Origin: Thunnus maccoyii
Taxonomy: Eukaryota > Chordata > Actinopteri > Scombriformes > Scombridae
Direction: 5' to 3'
DNA: 64,000 bases
NCBI RefSeq assembly: GCF_910596095.1
Contig: NC_056546.1
Coordinates: forward strand, 23,588,425 to 23,652,424
Part shown: piece by piece, positions 27,900 to 40,700 of the stretch
Numbering within the stretch: the stretch's first letter is position 1
How the letters are laid out: each line of letters begins with the position of its first letter
Notes under the pieces: model-generated
What the model saw: only the letters and a program-made list of their open reading frames with translations
The model's database searches: none
Told to the model about the DNA's origin: nothing
Made by a program: the position numbers and the translations under genes

Positions 27900-28640
27900 G
27901 AACACCCATGAAAAACCAGCACTACTGGATATGCTGCATTTTCAAGAAGCACCTAATCTTGCACCTGAAATATGTGATCATGAGACAAATGTTCTGTTAC
28001 GCAAATGACTGCGTAAAATGGGCTTTTGTTGTGGAAAGAAGGGCCATTCATGCCTTTCAGTGTTAATACAGTTTCCAGTTTAGATTAGTTGTTCTCTGTC
28101 ATCACCTGCAAATAGCAAGGAAAGAGAAGAGTTATGACTGGTCCATGATCTATGATTTCACACTTTGAAGCAACATTGAGAATCACTTGGAAATCCTAAA
28201 ATAAACCACCTCCTGTCCACTAGCATTCCCTTTACACCAAACATACTTTGAAGTGTATTGATGTGGTTTGTGAAAAATCTTGTTCTGACACCTAGAGAGA
28301 GTATCCATTCTTATTTTATTTTAAGTAATACTTTATTGGGATTAAAGGACAAGTTCACAATTTTTCAAGTCTGTCTGAAAACAATAGTCAGGTGTCCATA
28401 TGAAAATTGAAATGGGTTTTGCTTTCTCTAATCATTCCTGCTGCTGGACTCACAGGTCAATCTCTAAACACTTCGCTCATAGAGACTGAGGCGCGTCCTT
28501 GACAAAATGTAAGGGGTGTAGGTTTGTTAGTGGTTGGTTTCACCGCTGTTCAAGCAGCTACCATGAATTTAGAAATCTCTAGACTTTGGTAGGTGGAGAT
28601 CTTTGATTGTCTGGTATTGCAAGTCTATCCTCCTGCTAAT
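27900..28640. other. Spacer right of the small gene
   Basis: No coding signal. It should include the promoter of the minus-strand gene, but no recognisable motif was found. Confidence 0.35.
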
Positions 28641-29022
28641 AATGACTATTAGAAGATTCCCTCCTAAAACCACAGTCCTTGTTCTGTATAAAAATGTATT
28701 TATAGGTTTATCTGAAGCTAATATGACGCTTCAGCAGTCTGAGTTAGACAAATCAAGTGGATGTCCTCCAGAGTTCCCTCTGTGTTTCCCCAGACAGTGT
28801 TTCACTGTTGAGCTGAGGTGGAAGGACAGTAGCAAAAAGAGGGACTTTGGTACTAAAAGGACTTATACTTTGTAAGATATCCACTTGATTTGACTCATTT
28901 GGATGGTTGAAGCTTCATATTAGCTTCAGATAAACTTTTAAATACATTTTTGCATGGAAGGAGGATGGTGGATTTTGTCCCCTATCACTTACCTTGTAAG
29001 CACATTATGAAGGGATGTCTTT
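28640..29022. mobile_element. Fold-back non-autonomous element
   Basis: The left arm (about 28643-28760) is the diverged reverse complement of the right arm (about 28880-29020). Shared words include TTTATCTGAAGCTAATATGA and its complement, AAATGTATTTATAGG with AAATACATTTTTGC, and AAATCAAGTGGAT with ATCCACTTGATTT. The centre holds about 110 bp of unrelated sequence. I recognise this as a widespread teleost palindromic repeat. No transposase. Confidence 0.75.
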
Positions 29023-30560
29023 ATGTCAAGTATGAAGAGGAGGAATGATTACAGCAAGAAAAATCTGTTTCAATGTACATAAGGGGGCTTTGGGTATGTG
29101 CAGAGGATATTAGAGGGGCAGGAGCCCAACTTCATAAAAGGTGATTTTTGCAGATAATTAAATAAATATATGCCTGGAATGACTACTTTTGCAACACTGT
29201 TAAAGGGATATTAAAATTTACGTATTTAAAACAAACCTATGACTGAAGTTGGTTCAAACACTGCTTCATGACAGTTAATAAATGATACATGCAAAAAAAT
29301 GAAGTTTATTTCAGTAAATTCTCCTCACATGTTAACCAGCCCAACTCTTACCCACTGTAAGAGTACTGCCCTCTGACTGGCATCCTCACTTGCAGAAGCT
29401 CAGCTTAACACTTAACACTTCCTCTGGCTGCATGGCTGCTTCTCGCCTCCATATTAATCTCTTACCACCTTTCCATAGAAGGCAGAATTGCTTCAGTAAT
29501 AATGGGCCATAAGAAGATGCTGATATTGTACGTATGGCCAAGATACTATAACTATGTGCCAAAAAATTAGTTTAAAATAATTCAAATATCATATCATAAT
29601 ACTGAGGCTTGGTAGACATCATGCATTTAAGCCACAATTCTAAAAAGCAACACATAAGGTGTATTAGACACTGGTTTATTTTATAAATTAATTTAAGATA
29701 AAGATTTTAATAGTTAACATTCCTTCATCCCTCCCTCCTCCAAAAAATACTGAATTGCTTGAACTTAACTATTTACTTAAATATACAATGACATTTGTAA
29801 ACAGTTAACATTTAACATTAATTTTAATGTAGCTGCGTTCACTGTTCTTATACACATATTCACTTGTTGAGCAAACATAACATAAAATACGAATAAAGGA
29901 AATATATATGCTTACTGTCCATATATTCATACATTAGGTGTTACTTTAATATCTGACATTAACGTCACAAACACAATGACAACATCACTGCTGACTATAG
30001 TTAATGCAGATCAGTTTGACGCTAGAAACTCAGATTAATTTAGCTAACGTTGAACGCACCTCACTGGCTACTTGTTGCAGAAGAAGGAAGACGCATTTCT
30101 TAAATGCATCATATTGTCGTTATCTTGTAGCTTGAGGGGGGTACAGATGCAAACCTTTTTCACAACTCTATAACTAATTCACACAACTTGGAGAAAGATG
30201 TTATATGACAGTATCCACTCCCGCTTTGCATGTAATGTGCAATAACGATAATAAGATCTGAATATTTCCCCCCCGAAAATATGATGACTGAAGTGATGAT
30301 ACATTTAATTTGTAGCACCCTTTTCATTCGTAGTGAAACTCAAAGTGCTACAGCATTAAAAACATACAACACAAAACATAAAACATAGAAACATAGCGAT
30401 GAGTGAGTGAGTGAGTGAGTTTGTGTATAAAGCCAGCCATGCTTCCTTATCTGTCTCTTATCAGCTTGACTTATCAGGTTTTCAGTTATCAGGCTTGAAA
30501 AAGGCAAATAAGGTCAGCAGATATGTTCCAGATCGTCCCAGTAACCCATAATTACATAAG
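29023..30560. other. Intergenic spacer
   Basis: No gene recognised. AT-rich with a short (GAGT)n run at about 30398-30420. Confidence 0.4.
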
Positions 30561-30593
30561 AGGAACAAAAAAATAAAAAAATAAAAATAAAAT

Positions 30594-30656
30594 AAAAAAG
30601 AAAGCAAGAAAGAAAGCAAGAAAGAAAGCAAGAAAGGAAGAAAGAAAAAAAGAAAA

Positions 30657-30708
<52 letters not shown>

Positions 30709-30710
30709 AA
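30594..30710. repeat. (AAAG)n purine microsatellite
   Basis: Imperfect then perfect AAAG units over about 115 bp, an asymmetric purine tract able to form triplex DNA. Confidence 0.95.
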
Positions 30711-32193
30711 ATAATTATTATACTGTAAATATACTGTAAATATTAATTGTGTAATTTTAATACTCTGTAGTGCCTTTATAATTTAGTTGCCTCGAATACT
30801 TTTCTATATTATATTGTAGTTTACATGGTAGGTATTAAGCTATACTTTAATTAAAGTCGATTTATAAGGATATGAGCACTGAGAACCTCACCAGTACACT
30901 TTATATCAATAACAGTCCCTCACACTATCACTTTCACCTTTCCATGTTACATACAACATATATACATAATGAACTGTATATGTGCAGATTTACATGTCTG
31001 TGTGTGTGGGGGGGGGGTTGTACCTACACTGTATGTGTATGGTGTACGTACTATGTATAGCTGCAGAGCCATCTAGAACATTTTAGATGCTTCCTGACAC
31101 TTCTGTTAAGCACAGAGTGTGTAAAAGCACTGAGACTTCCGGTTGAACGAGTGTGCCTTCAAATTAAAGGTCACCACATTTACACTTAAAGCCACATCAA
31201 ATTTACATAACACGTTTCTAATAATGAATTCAGCTGCTCCTGACAGTAGTCTCGGTATCTGGTGAAAATGGAATACTGTTGGGTTGTCAGTTAGAGATGC
31301 AGTAGCAAATTTATGCATTACAAAATTATCCACAGGTATTATTATACGCCAGTCCCCAGCCAACATTTGTATGTGGGGCCCATGATGTAGGTAGTAAATG
31401 TGCTGAAAAATCGGCCTAATATTGGATTGTCCACAAGTTACATAATGGCCCCATATCGATTGCACATGTGGGTTTCATGCAGGATTAAACTGGGTGTTAG
31501 GTGGGGTTAAACATCAAAAAGTGGGACTCATGGAAGACAATTATTGTTGAAAAAAGTAATTAAAAGTATGGGAGAGTGATTGTGTAGGCCATTACCAGAA
31601 TCTCCCCAGCTGTGCTTATAAGGAGACCAGTCTCTCCTACCAGCAAGTATATCCAAACAATCTTTAAGACTTGCACTGGCATGCTTCATTGCTGCTTCAG
31701 GGATTATTCTCCGCAACTGGAAGAGCCAGACAACACTAGATCTTGCTGAATGGTAATGCTAATTTTCTGATGTATATAAAGGAAGGAGCCTAACAGGAAG
31801 CACAGATTCCTGCAATTTGTTGTTGTTTTTTCAGGAAAATGTGTTACTCCACTTATTGACACATGGTGCCCTATTATGTTTTATTTTTCCATTGGTCTCC
31901 ATAGTTTACTGTTTGTTTGTTTTTTTACTGTTCTTGTAGCTAATTCTGTTTGCCCAGATTTAGTTTGTTTTATTTTCTTCTGTTTGCTCTGTTACTTATC
32001 TTTCATTGATTTACTGTAACAACTGGTCTTGTGTTCCATTATGTTTGTATATACCGAACAAGTTATTAAAAACTTTAATTAAGTTTAATTAAAATTGGAA
32101 AACATGGTTGCACTCTCTAGTACTTCTATTTCTAAAACAACACACCGGTAATGAGCATTTACAGTACAGTCAACTTGACGCGTGTTTCTTCAG
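30711..32193. other. Intergenic spacer
   Basis: No gene. Open frames (for example 119 aa on the minus strand at 31106-31465) show no domain, splice context or composition bias. Confidence 0.4.
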
Positions 32194-32403
32194 CCTTATT
32201 TTTCTCCACACCCGCATTCCGTGAAGACCCGCCCTACTCTGCCTCTGATTGGCTAGTACTCGTTGCCTTCGTTGGTTTGATCAGTTAGGTCTAGGCATGA
32301 AGCGTGAGATTGGTTGGATTAGGGTAAGAGTGTCAGGATCAGAGCCAATCAGAGGCAGAGTAGGGCGGGTCTTCGCAGAATGCGGGTGCGAAAAAAAATA
32401 ACG
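32194..32403. mobile_element. Mutator-like MITE with 9-bp target duplication
   Basis: A 210-bp element with inverted ends: CCTTATTTTTCTCCACACCC on the left pairs with the reverse complement of the right end, CGTTATTTTTTTTCGCACCC. The complementarity runs about 60 bp (ACCCGCCCTACTCTGCCTCT, then GATTGGCT). It is flanked by identical 9-bp direct repeats TTTCTTCAG at 32185-32193 and 32404-32412. A 9-bp duplication with long inverted ends is typical of Mutator-like elements. No coding sequence. Confidence 0.8.
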
Positions 32404-32813
32404 TTTCTTCAGCAGTTGTTGACAGGATTCTTTATAATCAAGTTCTCACTTGGCTTTTGACAGCAAGGACTGAAAATGTGCGCTGGAAAACAGTAACTTT
32501 ATCTGGCGGGTTTGGTAAGATTTTCTATTTGGCTTTATACCCGTCTAAGGAGGTAAAAACTCGTGTTATAGATAACATAGACATAGCTGTAACTTGTTAA
32601 CACGCTTTCGACAAAGATAAAGAAATAAGACGTCTGTGAGTGTGCGATACTAGGCGGGCACCTAAAATAAATAATAATATAATAAATGAACTCTCAGCTA
32701 CAGTGTGTGAATGCTATAGCTTGTTAAAGGAAAGACGTGCTATATCAACGTAACCACGTGTCGTGAACTTTAAGTATAGTTTGTGTCCTTAAACAGTTTA
32801 CCGCCAGTGGTTA

Positions 32814-33226
32814 CACCGGTGTTACACCGAATTTAGTGACCCATGAGATTCTGTGACCTGCTATGTTAGAAGAAGTACTTTTTACCTAAGTAAAAGTATC
32901 AATACCACAATGTGTAAAAATACTTAACTACAAGTAAAAATCCTGCATTTAAAATCCTACTTAAGTAAAAGCATAGAAGTATTACCAGCTAACTTTACTT
33001 AAAGTACGAAATTAAAAGTATTGTATAGTATAATTCTGCTGAATTTTAAAAAAAAAAAAAAAGTAATTTTACTTCAATACTTTAAGTAGGATTTTAAAGG
33101 CAGGATTTTTACTTGTAATGCAGTATTTTTACATTGTGGTATTGATACTTTTACTTAAGTAAAGGATTCAAGCACTGAAGGTCACAGAATCTGATGGGTC
33201 ACCAAATACAGTGTAACACCCCTTTA
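32814..33226. mobile_element. Long fold-back MITE
   Basis: Left end GGTGTTACACCGAATTTAGT ... GATTCTGTGACCT is mirrored by AGGTCACAGAATC ... ACAGTGTAACACC on the right. Inside, AAGTAAAAGTATCAATACC is mirrored by GGTATTGATACTTTTACTT. The arms are over 100 bp and the middle holds an A-run. The TACTT/AAGTA-rich interior is typical of fish hAT-type MITEs. The family is inferred. Confidence 0.75.
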
Positions 33227-33619
33227 ACGGTTTGACAGCTAAATTTAGGAGCAAACTACATGTGATGCAAAGTAATATTATTCTGTATTTATTAGGAACA
33301 GAGACCTCTGTGCAAAGAAAAACATCTTCAAGCCATAAAATATCTTAATCATTAAGGACTTTCTGAAGCCAGCCTGCTACCTCAGCACACAGCAGCATTT
33401 TATATCTATTTATTTAACCCTGATTCAGTCCATCAAGTACCCGATGCTCAGTTTAATGTAGCTGTATTTTAATGTGTTCTGTCTGGATGTGTTTTAATGT
33501 ACTCTTGTTAATGGCAGATTTCTGCACATGCAAGCCAAACACATATTACTGCCTTTTGCACACAAAAAGTAGACAATAAAGTATTTTATATTCTGTTCTG
33601 TTAAATGCATCCCCTCGAA

Positions 33620-34195
33620 CTCACTTTGGTAGTGATGAATTGAGAAGAGTAGGACTGCTGCCACTACAGCTCAGAGTACAACAGAAGCTGCTTCATATGT
33701 ACAATATTATCAATGCTCCTCAATACTTGTTTTCGCAGTTAACAGTGGTCCATAATTAGCATAACAATCATACCAGGGCCAGCGTATGTTCACATAAAGC
33801 AAATGTAGCCAGAAGTTACTTTTTTACACCAGTTCCATGTTGTCGAACAGCCCTCTGCTACACATCCAGTTTTTAAATATGAGAGGGGCTTATAGGAAAC
33901 AGGTTAGGACTTTTTATGGAACAGGGTCACAGATTTATAATGCAATCTGCAATGACACTGTTACTTCAGCTGTCCTTGTCTTCTGATGTGGGAGTTATTT
34001 TTTAATTTCTTAAATTGTGGTGATTTGTTTTTGGATTTCAGGAATATATTGTTGAATGTTTTTGTGTTTATTCATGTTTTTCTTTGTCTTTTAATATCTT
34101 GGGACCATATTGGAAATAAGTGTTTTTACTTTAACATGCTCTCCTTTAGATTTTTGTTTTTTATGTGTCCGTTTAACCCATAAATAACCCAAAAA
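33620..34195 (+). mobile_element. LINE 3' fragment (reverse transcriptase tail region)
   Basis: The plus strand reads LPLQLRVQQKLLHMYNIIN, APQYLFSQ, HNNHTRASVCSH and SYFFTPVPCCRTAL. This is the pattern at the C-terminus of fish LINE ORF2 proteins (reverse transcriptase end), followed by an AT-rich 3' region. It contains stop codons and is truncated on the left, so it is dead. It lies directly left of the herc4 promoter. Confidence 0.65.
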
Positions 34196-34329
34196 GTACT
34201 GTATGCAATGTAATTAACTTGGTCAAGGTACAACGGTGATGACTGATCTGATAACATTCCGTTTTGAATACAGAAATATAATGTAAATCTTAACAGAAAT
34301 GTGTCATTTTTTTCTCACTTTTAGAACTG

Positions 34330-34767
34330 TTCGCTTTAATTTGGAAAGCCACGCGCACAAACCGGAAGTTGTATGTATTGTTAGGTGATTGTCGCGAACT
34401 TAACTCCGCTACAGCCGTTCATTTTTACTGTAGCTTACTTAGCTAATCTGTTTACATTTTACCCGGCCTGGTACGAGTTCATCATTTTGTTGTTTTGTAT
34501 GTCGTTAAACTCTGCAGACATTAATTTAATCAACCACAAACCCGCGTCTGTTTTATACAGAGAGATAACGGTGTTCAAGCTGTAACGTTATTTGGCTAAC
34601 TTGCCTTGCTAGGTGACACCAGCTCTAAGTGCATCCTGCAACTGAAACTATGGAGGTCTGAATGAGGTCTGTGAGGGTGTAATAAGTGGCCGAGGTGTGT
34701 CTCGTGTTTCTGCAGAGACGGAGATCCTGCTGGCGTGAGTGAGTTGTAGCCAAAAGGCAGATCTACA
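34330..34767 (+). promoter_or_regulatory. herc4: herc4 promoter and 5' untranslated region
   Basis: An ETS/GABP-type CCGGAAGT is at 34362-34369 after GCCACGCGCAC. A TTTCTGCAG splice-acceptor-like site near 34706-34714 precedes the coding start by about 50 bp, so the 5' UTR may be split. No TATA box. Promoter placement is inference from motif and position. Confidence 0.5.
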
Positions 34768-37700
34768 ATGCTGTGTTGGGGCAATGCTTCCTACGGACAG
34801 CTGGGCTTGGGTGGGATTGATGAAGAGATTGTGGTTGAGCCACGAAAATGTGAGTTCTTCCACGGGAAGCAAGTGTGTGATGTGGGGTGTGGCCGCAGAC
34901 ACACCGCCTTCCTGCTGGAGGATGGGACAGTATACACCTGTGGCTGCAACGACCTGGGGCAGCTGGGACATGAGAAGTGCAGAAAGAAACCAGGTTGGTT
35001 TTAAATTTTAAAAAAAATTAAATCATGATGACACAAAATGACTCATCACATAAACATTTGTCTTTGTGTTTTATTAGAACAGGTTGTGGCTCTGGATGCA
35101 CAGATCATAGTGGCGGTGTCATGTGGAGAGTCCCATACACTCGCCCTGAATGACAAAGGGCAGGTTTTCTCATGGGGTCTGGGCTCAGATGGGCAGCTGG
35201 GCCTAAATAACTTTGAAGAATGTGTTCGTGTGCCTAGGTGAAATTGAAATTTATGTTAAGATGCTGTCTTACAAACAACAACAACAAAACAAATCACTTT
35301 TAATCCCTTTCTCTCTCTGAAAATGCTAGAAACATCAAGACATTGTCAGATGTTCAAATTGCTCAGGTAGCCTGTGGGCACTGGCACTCCCATGCACTTT
35401 CAAGAGGTAGGGGGTGGTTTTTACGCACATAATGCAAATTTATTCACTGATTATGTTTGCTTCACATGAATCCTTTTTCAACGCTTCTCTGTTCACAGGG
35501 GGCCAGGTCTTCTCCTGGGGCCAGAATCGATACGGACAACTTGGGCTGGGGATGAATGGACAGAGCATATCCACACCCCAAATCGTACAGTCTCTGCAGG
35601 GCATTCCTTTTGCTCAGATATCGGCGGGTGGCGCTCACAGCTTTGCCCTCACTCTCTCAGGAGCCGTGTTTGGTTGGGGGTGCAACAAATTTGGTCAGCT
35701 GGGTCTCAATGACCGCAATGGTGAGGGGGGGGAAAAAAGGGTCATGGGTGATCCAAATGTTAAACTGCGAGTGAGCATTCAAGCCCTAAACTGAGACTAA
35801 TTGTTTGAAGGTCTTTTTCAGATCGGTGTTTCCCGGCACTGCTGAAGTCACTTAGATCGCAGAGAGTGATTTACATCTCCTGTGGAGAAGATCACACGGC
35901 AGCACTGACCAAGGTAAGTTACATACTTTTTGGTTATTTGTCAAACCTGCTGCGGTGTGTGTGATTGGTGGTGGTGGTAGATTTTTTTTTTTTACCACCT
36001 GGGCCTCAAATGTATAGTTTTGGCCATCATTAGCTCTGATTACATTTTATTGGTCAGCTGAATTGCTGAGATATGGGGTTACATGGACTCCACTTAACAT
36101 AGCTGTACAAAAGAGCAATCTAATGGAGGGCTTTAGGGTCTAACTTAGGTAATCATTTTGATATCTACTATGTAATCTTCTTTTTTAAATAACCCCATAT
36201 CACAGCAATTAAGCTCGTTAGTAATGCTGTCATAAATAAAATGAATGATGGACAGAACTAAAATAGACAAAATTCTGTTACAATTGCATGTAATATTAGT
36301 TGGCTGTTACCTTTTGGGAATAATTTGATTGAAATCACAAACCTGATTAAATCCTATGTGTTCTCTAATCCTGCCCTACCCTGTAAAAAGCAGTGTTTGC
36401 TAACCTTTAGCCTTGCAGCACTTTCGTCCTTGAAAAGGTCAGAATAACTGGTGTTGCTGATTTTACAGGAAGGAGGTGTGTTTACATTTGGAGCAGGAGG
36501 ATACGGACAGCTTGGACATAACTCTACAAACCATGAAATCAACCCTAGGAAAGTGTTTGAGCTCATGGGAAATGTAGTCACGCAGATTGCATGTGGAAGG
36601 TAAAATGTCCTATGTGTATTGTTCAGCGAATTTAATGTAAGACATGGCGTTCACATATCAATGCACATTCTGTAATATGAAATAATCAGCGTGCAATGTT
36701 AGTCTGATGGGATGATTTGAAATAATACCAAACAACTTACAATTCTCAAATGACTGTGTAATTACAGGCAGCACACTTTGGCCTTCACGCCCTCATGTGG
36801 AAAGATGGACTCATTTGGGCTTGGAGGTAATGGGCAACTCGGTACACGCTCTACTTGCAACAGAAAAAGCCCCGCCCCTGTTAAAGGCCCCTGGGTAGCC
36901 TCCAGTTCTCAAACAGAGACAGGTGAGATGCAGTGAATTAAAGCTGCATTAAGAGATTTCTGAAGGATTAAAGGGCAGAAAGAAACATCAACTATCATTA
37001 TATATTGGGAGGGGTGAGAGCCATTATGACTGAACCACTTAGACTTAAACAAGGAGCTGCAAAAAGCTCCAAGCAAGTTGATTCTTACTGGAATCTGAAG
37101 TGCTGGCAAGCATTTTACATTACAGGAAGTCATTTCATATCATGTACATTTCAAAAATATTACTTGATAGACCTTTAAGAGGACTGTTGCATGGTCGTGG
37201 TTTGACTCTACATGTACTTGACTCATTGTAACCTCTTCATTTATCTGTGTTATTTGTTTCTTGCTTTTGTCACGTTGCATTACAGACATGCAACAGAGCT
37301 GTTGTGTCAAGAGGATTTATGCTGGAGGAGACCAGAGCTTTGCTCACTATTGCACTGCCAATGTAAGTTTTCATAAACCCATGCTTTCTGATGATTTTGA
37401 GACCTCAGTTAATGTTTGCTCACGTAAGTTCAGACATTTAAAAAGTCTTTAATATTTTATGTTGTAGAACCTACAGAACATGGATGACGTGAGGATACGA
37501 GACCCCAACAGAGGACTTTGCACCTTGAATGAGGATATCATACAAAAATGGCTGCATCACTCACCAGGAAGACTCCCACTAGAAGTCTCCAAGTAATGTC
37601 TCCTCACAAGAACTTTGACCTAATGTTATTGGACGAGTTGTCATGGTGCCGTAATTTCTTGGTTGTGAATAATGGTCACACTAATGACTTGCCTTTTATG

Positions 37701-40700
37701 ATTCCCTTAGTGAGATTGACCACGTGTTCTCCTCAGCAAGCTGCCTCAATGGATCGTTTCTGTCTACGAGGTAATCACATTTAAAGTGGAGTCAATTTTC
37801 ATCAACAGTTAAGTCCAAAAGTCTTAACTCATTGCTAAAGACTTTTTGTTTTCACTATTGCCGCAAATCATTTAATGTCAATCTACATTTATTGTGCGTT
37901 TTTAAAATCATTTCACCATGTTAAATTGAGGTGATGTTTATATTAATTATGTGTTGTTATGTTTTCAAATATATTAAAACAGAATAAGTGAAAATTATTA
38001 AATTCACTGTATTAAAAATGTTTATTATGCAGTAACACCTCAGCTAATGACAATGCATGGTTGCCGGTTGTTACAGTAAAGCAACACGCTTAAAATAAAA
38101 TGTTTATTATAAAGGGGTGGTGTGGTCTTAAAAAGTTTAGGAAGCAGTGATCTAATGCAACCCAGTACAACAACTTTCATTTCAATTCAATGCTATGTTG
38201 TAGTATGGAGCTGCAGTCAGTGGTGATGTTGTATTGGTTTGTTTAATATTCAGCCCCCCTCATCTATGTAGAGGTTGGGAGGGGGGTAATTTTATATTTT
38301 TTTCTTTTATTGGAACGCTACATGTATATTCTCATATTAACTGTCTCTCTCTTTTACACAGTCATCCAGATCACTACAGTACCAGCAGTAAATATTCAGG
38401 GATTGATATGAACATGGCTCGTCTCCTGCTTCACAGAGTGATTCAGCAAGATCACCCAGAGATCGCTCAGCAGGTCAGTGGTCACAAAATAGATGCTTTT
38501 GTTGGTGCACCATATCCATGCTATATGTCTGTCAGTCGCCCCACTACAGTGTCAAAATGATATTTAATTATACTAATATGTATACATATGATGTATATCT
38601 ATCTACTAAAGGAAGGAATCTCTGTCTGTATGTCTGTGTGTCTGTATGTCCTTCACATATCTCTTAAACGATTCATCCTATTGACTCCACACTTGGCAGG
38701 TGCGTTGCTGGGGAACAAAGGGAGTGCTGTGTCAAATTTGGTGCATTTTGGACAAGTAGCATGATTAATATTAATAAACTTAAACTCTGAATAAACAAGT
38801 GATCAGCCGCAGCGCTCTGCAGCGGGGCGGGCCTTCTGGGCTCTGCGACTGCACTTCATGATCAGAGCTGTACAACCCTGCCATGAGAAAGACGAGGGGA
38901 CAACATCCCTCTTCATATGATAACGTTAAAAGTTAGGCTTTGTTGTGGGTTTCCTGACTCATCTCGAACGAGACAGAGAGAGTGCGAGTGCCCTGAGAGC
39001 TCGAGCGAGCGACAGAGAGACAGGCTGGATAGTTTTCTCTGAGCGAGAGAAAGCCTGTGAATGACAGAAATGACAATGTTATTTTCTGCTTGTTTCACGG
39101 CGGTTATGTTAAAGCATAAATAAAAAACCAGCAAACACTCAACAGGTGATTTACTGAGGAGACAGACGCTCTTTTGATGCAATTTGGACACGCAACGCGT
39201 TTAATATTAATAAATTTTGAATAAACAAGCAAACAGCGAGCTGCTCAGCACCGTATCTGAGTGCAGCACCGTCACATCACAGCAGGGCGGGGCTTCTGGG
39301 CTCTGACTTGCTGAGCGGGACAAAGGCACGTGCCTCGCTCAGTTAAACTGCCCAAGAGAGACGAATGAGCATACATAGGAGAAAAAAGAGAGGCGGGGGA
39401 AGAAAAACTAGCCCATGCTTGCTTCTACGGTTCAGCCTTAGTTGGAAAGGTTAGGTAGTTAGGTGAAATCTCTGTCTGGATTGAAACCATTTAATTAATT
39501 AAATCCTTACTCTTTTAATTGACACATCTGTGTGGTTCTCAAGAAATAATAAGCAATTGGCCCGTTCCAAACTGACATATTTTGAACAGACACTGCACTA
39601 GTATGCTGTAAATGTACATAACAGTCCCCGTCCACACAGCCACAAATTCCTCTTGCAGTGGCACCATGTATTATACTTCCCACCACCTCCTTTTATCACG
39701 GTGATTATGAAACAAGCACTGAGTCATGTGACCAATTAGGTTCAGATTATTACCATACCTTAACAAACCTACATACTTTCTTCTGTCACCCTCAGATTGC
39801 TGCAAGTCTGGAGAAGAACCTGATTCCCAGATTAAGCAACTCTCCTCCAGACATTGAAGCCCTAAGACTCTACCTCACTCTCCCTGAATGTCCTCTCTTC
39901 AGTGACAGAAAAAATTACGTGACCATCGCTATCCAATTTGCCAAATCACTCATCAGCCTGAAAGAAGCTCCACTGAAGGTGCTAGGTAGGACGAAGAACA
40001 ATTTTCATGCATGCAGTTTTTGCAGCACATCTTTTTTCACAGCATGTTTGGTCTTGTATTTCCTTCAGGAAACTGGTGGTCCACATTTGAACCCCCATTC
40101 TTCCAGCGGCTGGTCGAGTTGTACAAGGAGGTGGTGGTGTATCTGCTCCAGATGCACAAGGTGGGCATTCCATCAGTAGAGCAGAGAATTTTCACCTGTT
40201 TCCTGGACACATCCTTCCGACTCTTGGAGATCCTGCACACGGTGAGCAATGAGAAAACCCATGGATTTGTGTTACCACAGCAGTCCTACATTATGCAGTG
40301 CTTTTGAAGAACTGTTGATAACATCCATTTTCCTGTCGCCACAGGTGAGTGAGAGAGCAGGACACATCATACAGTACGATAAATTCTACATCCATGAACT
40401 GGATGACCTGATAGACATCAGAAATGACTACGTCACATGGATTCAGAGGCAAATGTACCCAATGGTGAGTCTACTGTTGATGTCGGTTCCACTTTTCACA
40501 TCATTACATTTGTCTAGTCATCATTATGATTCATTAATTTATGCCTCTGTGTCCTCAGGGTCATGATGGTGTGGTGACTCTGTGCAGGTATCCCTTTGTT
40601 TTTGATGCCCAAGCAAAGACCACACTACTTCAGACTGATGCTGTCATACAAATGCAGGTAATGCACAGTAGTAAAGCATGTTTTTGCTGTCCCCCATTCG

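Noticed and set aside
30594-30710. Direct repeats considered as a CRISPR-like or satellite array
   Set aside because: Plain AAAG microsatellite; CRISPR arrays are not expected in a vertebrate genome.
31106-31465. 119-codon minus-strand ORF
   Set aside because: No recognisable motif and no neighbouring splice-compatible exons.
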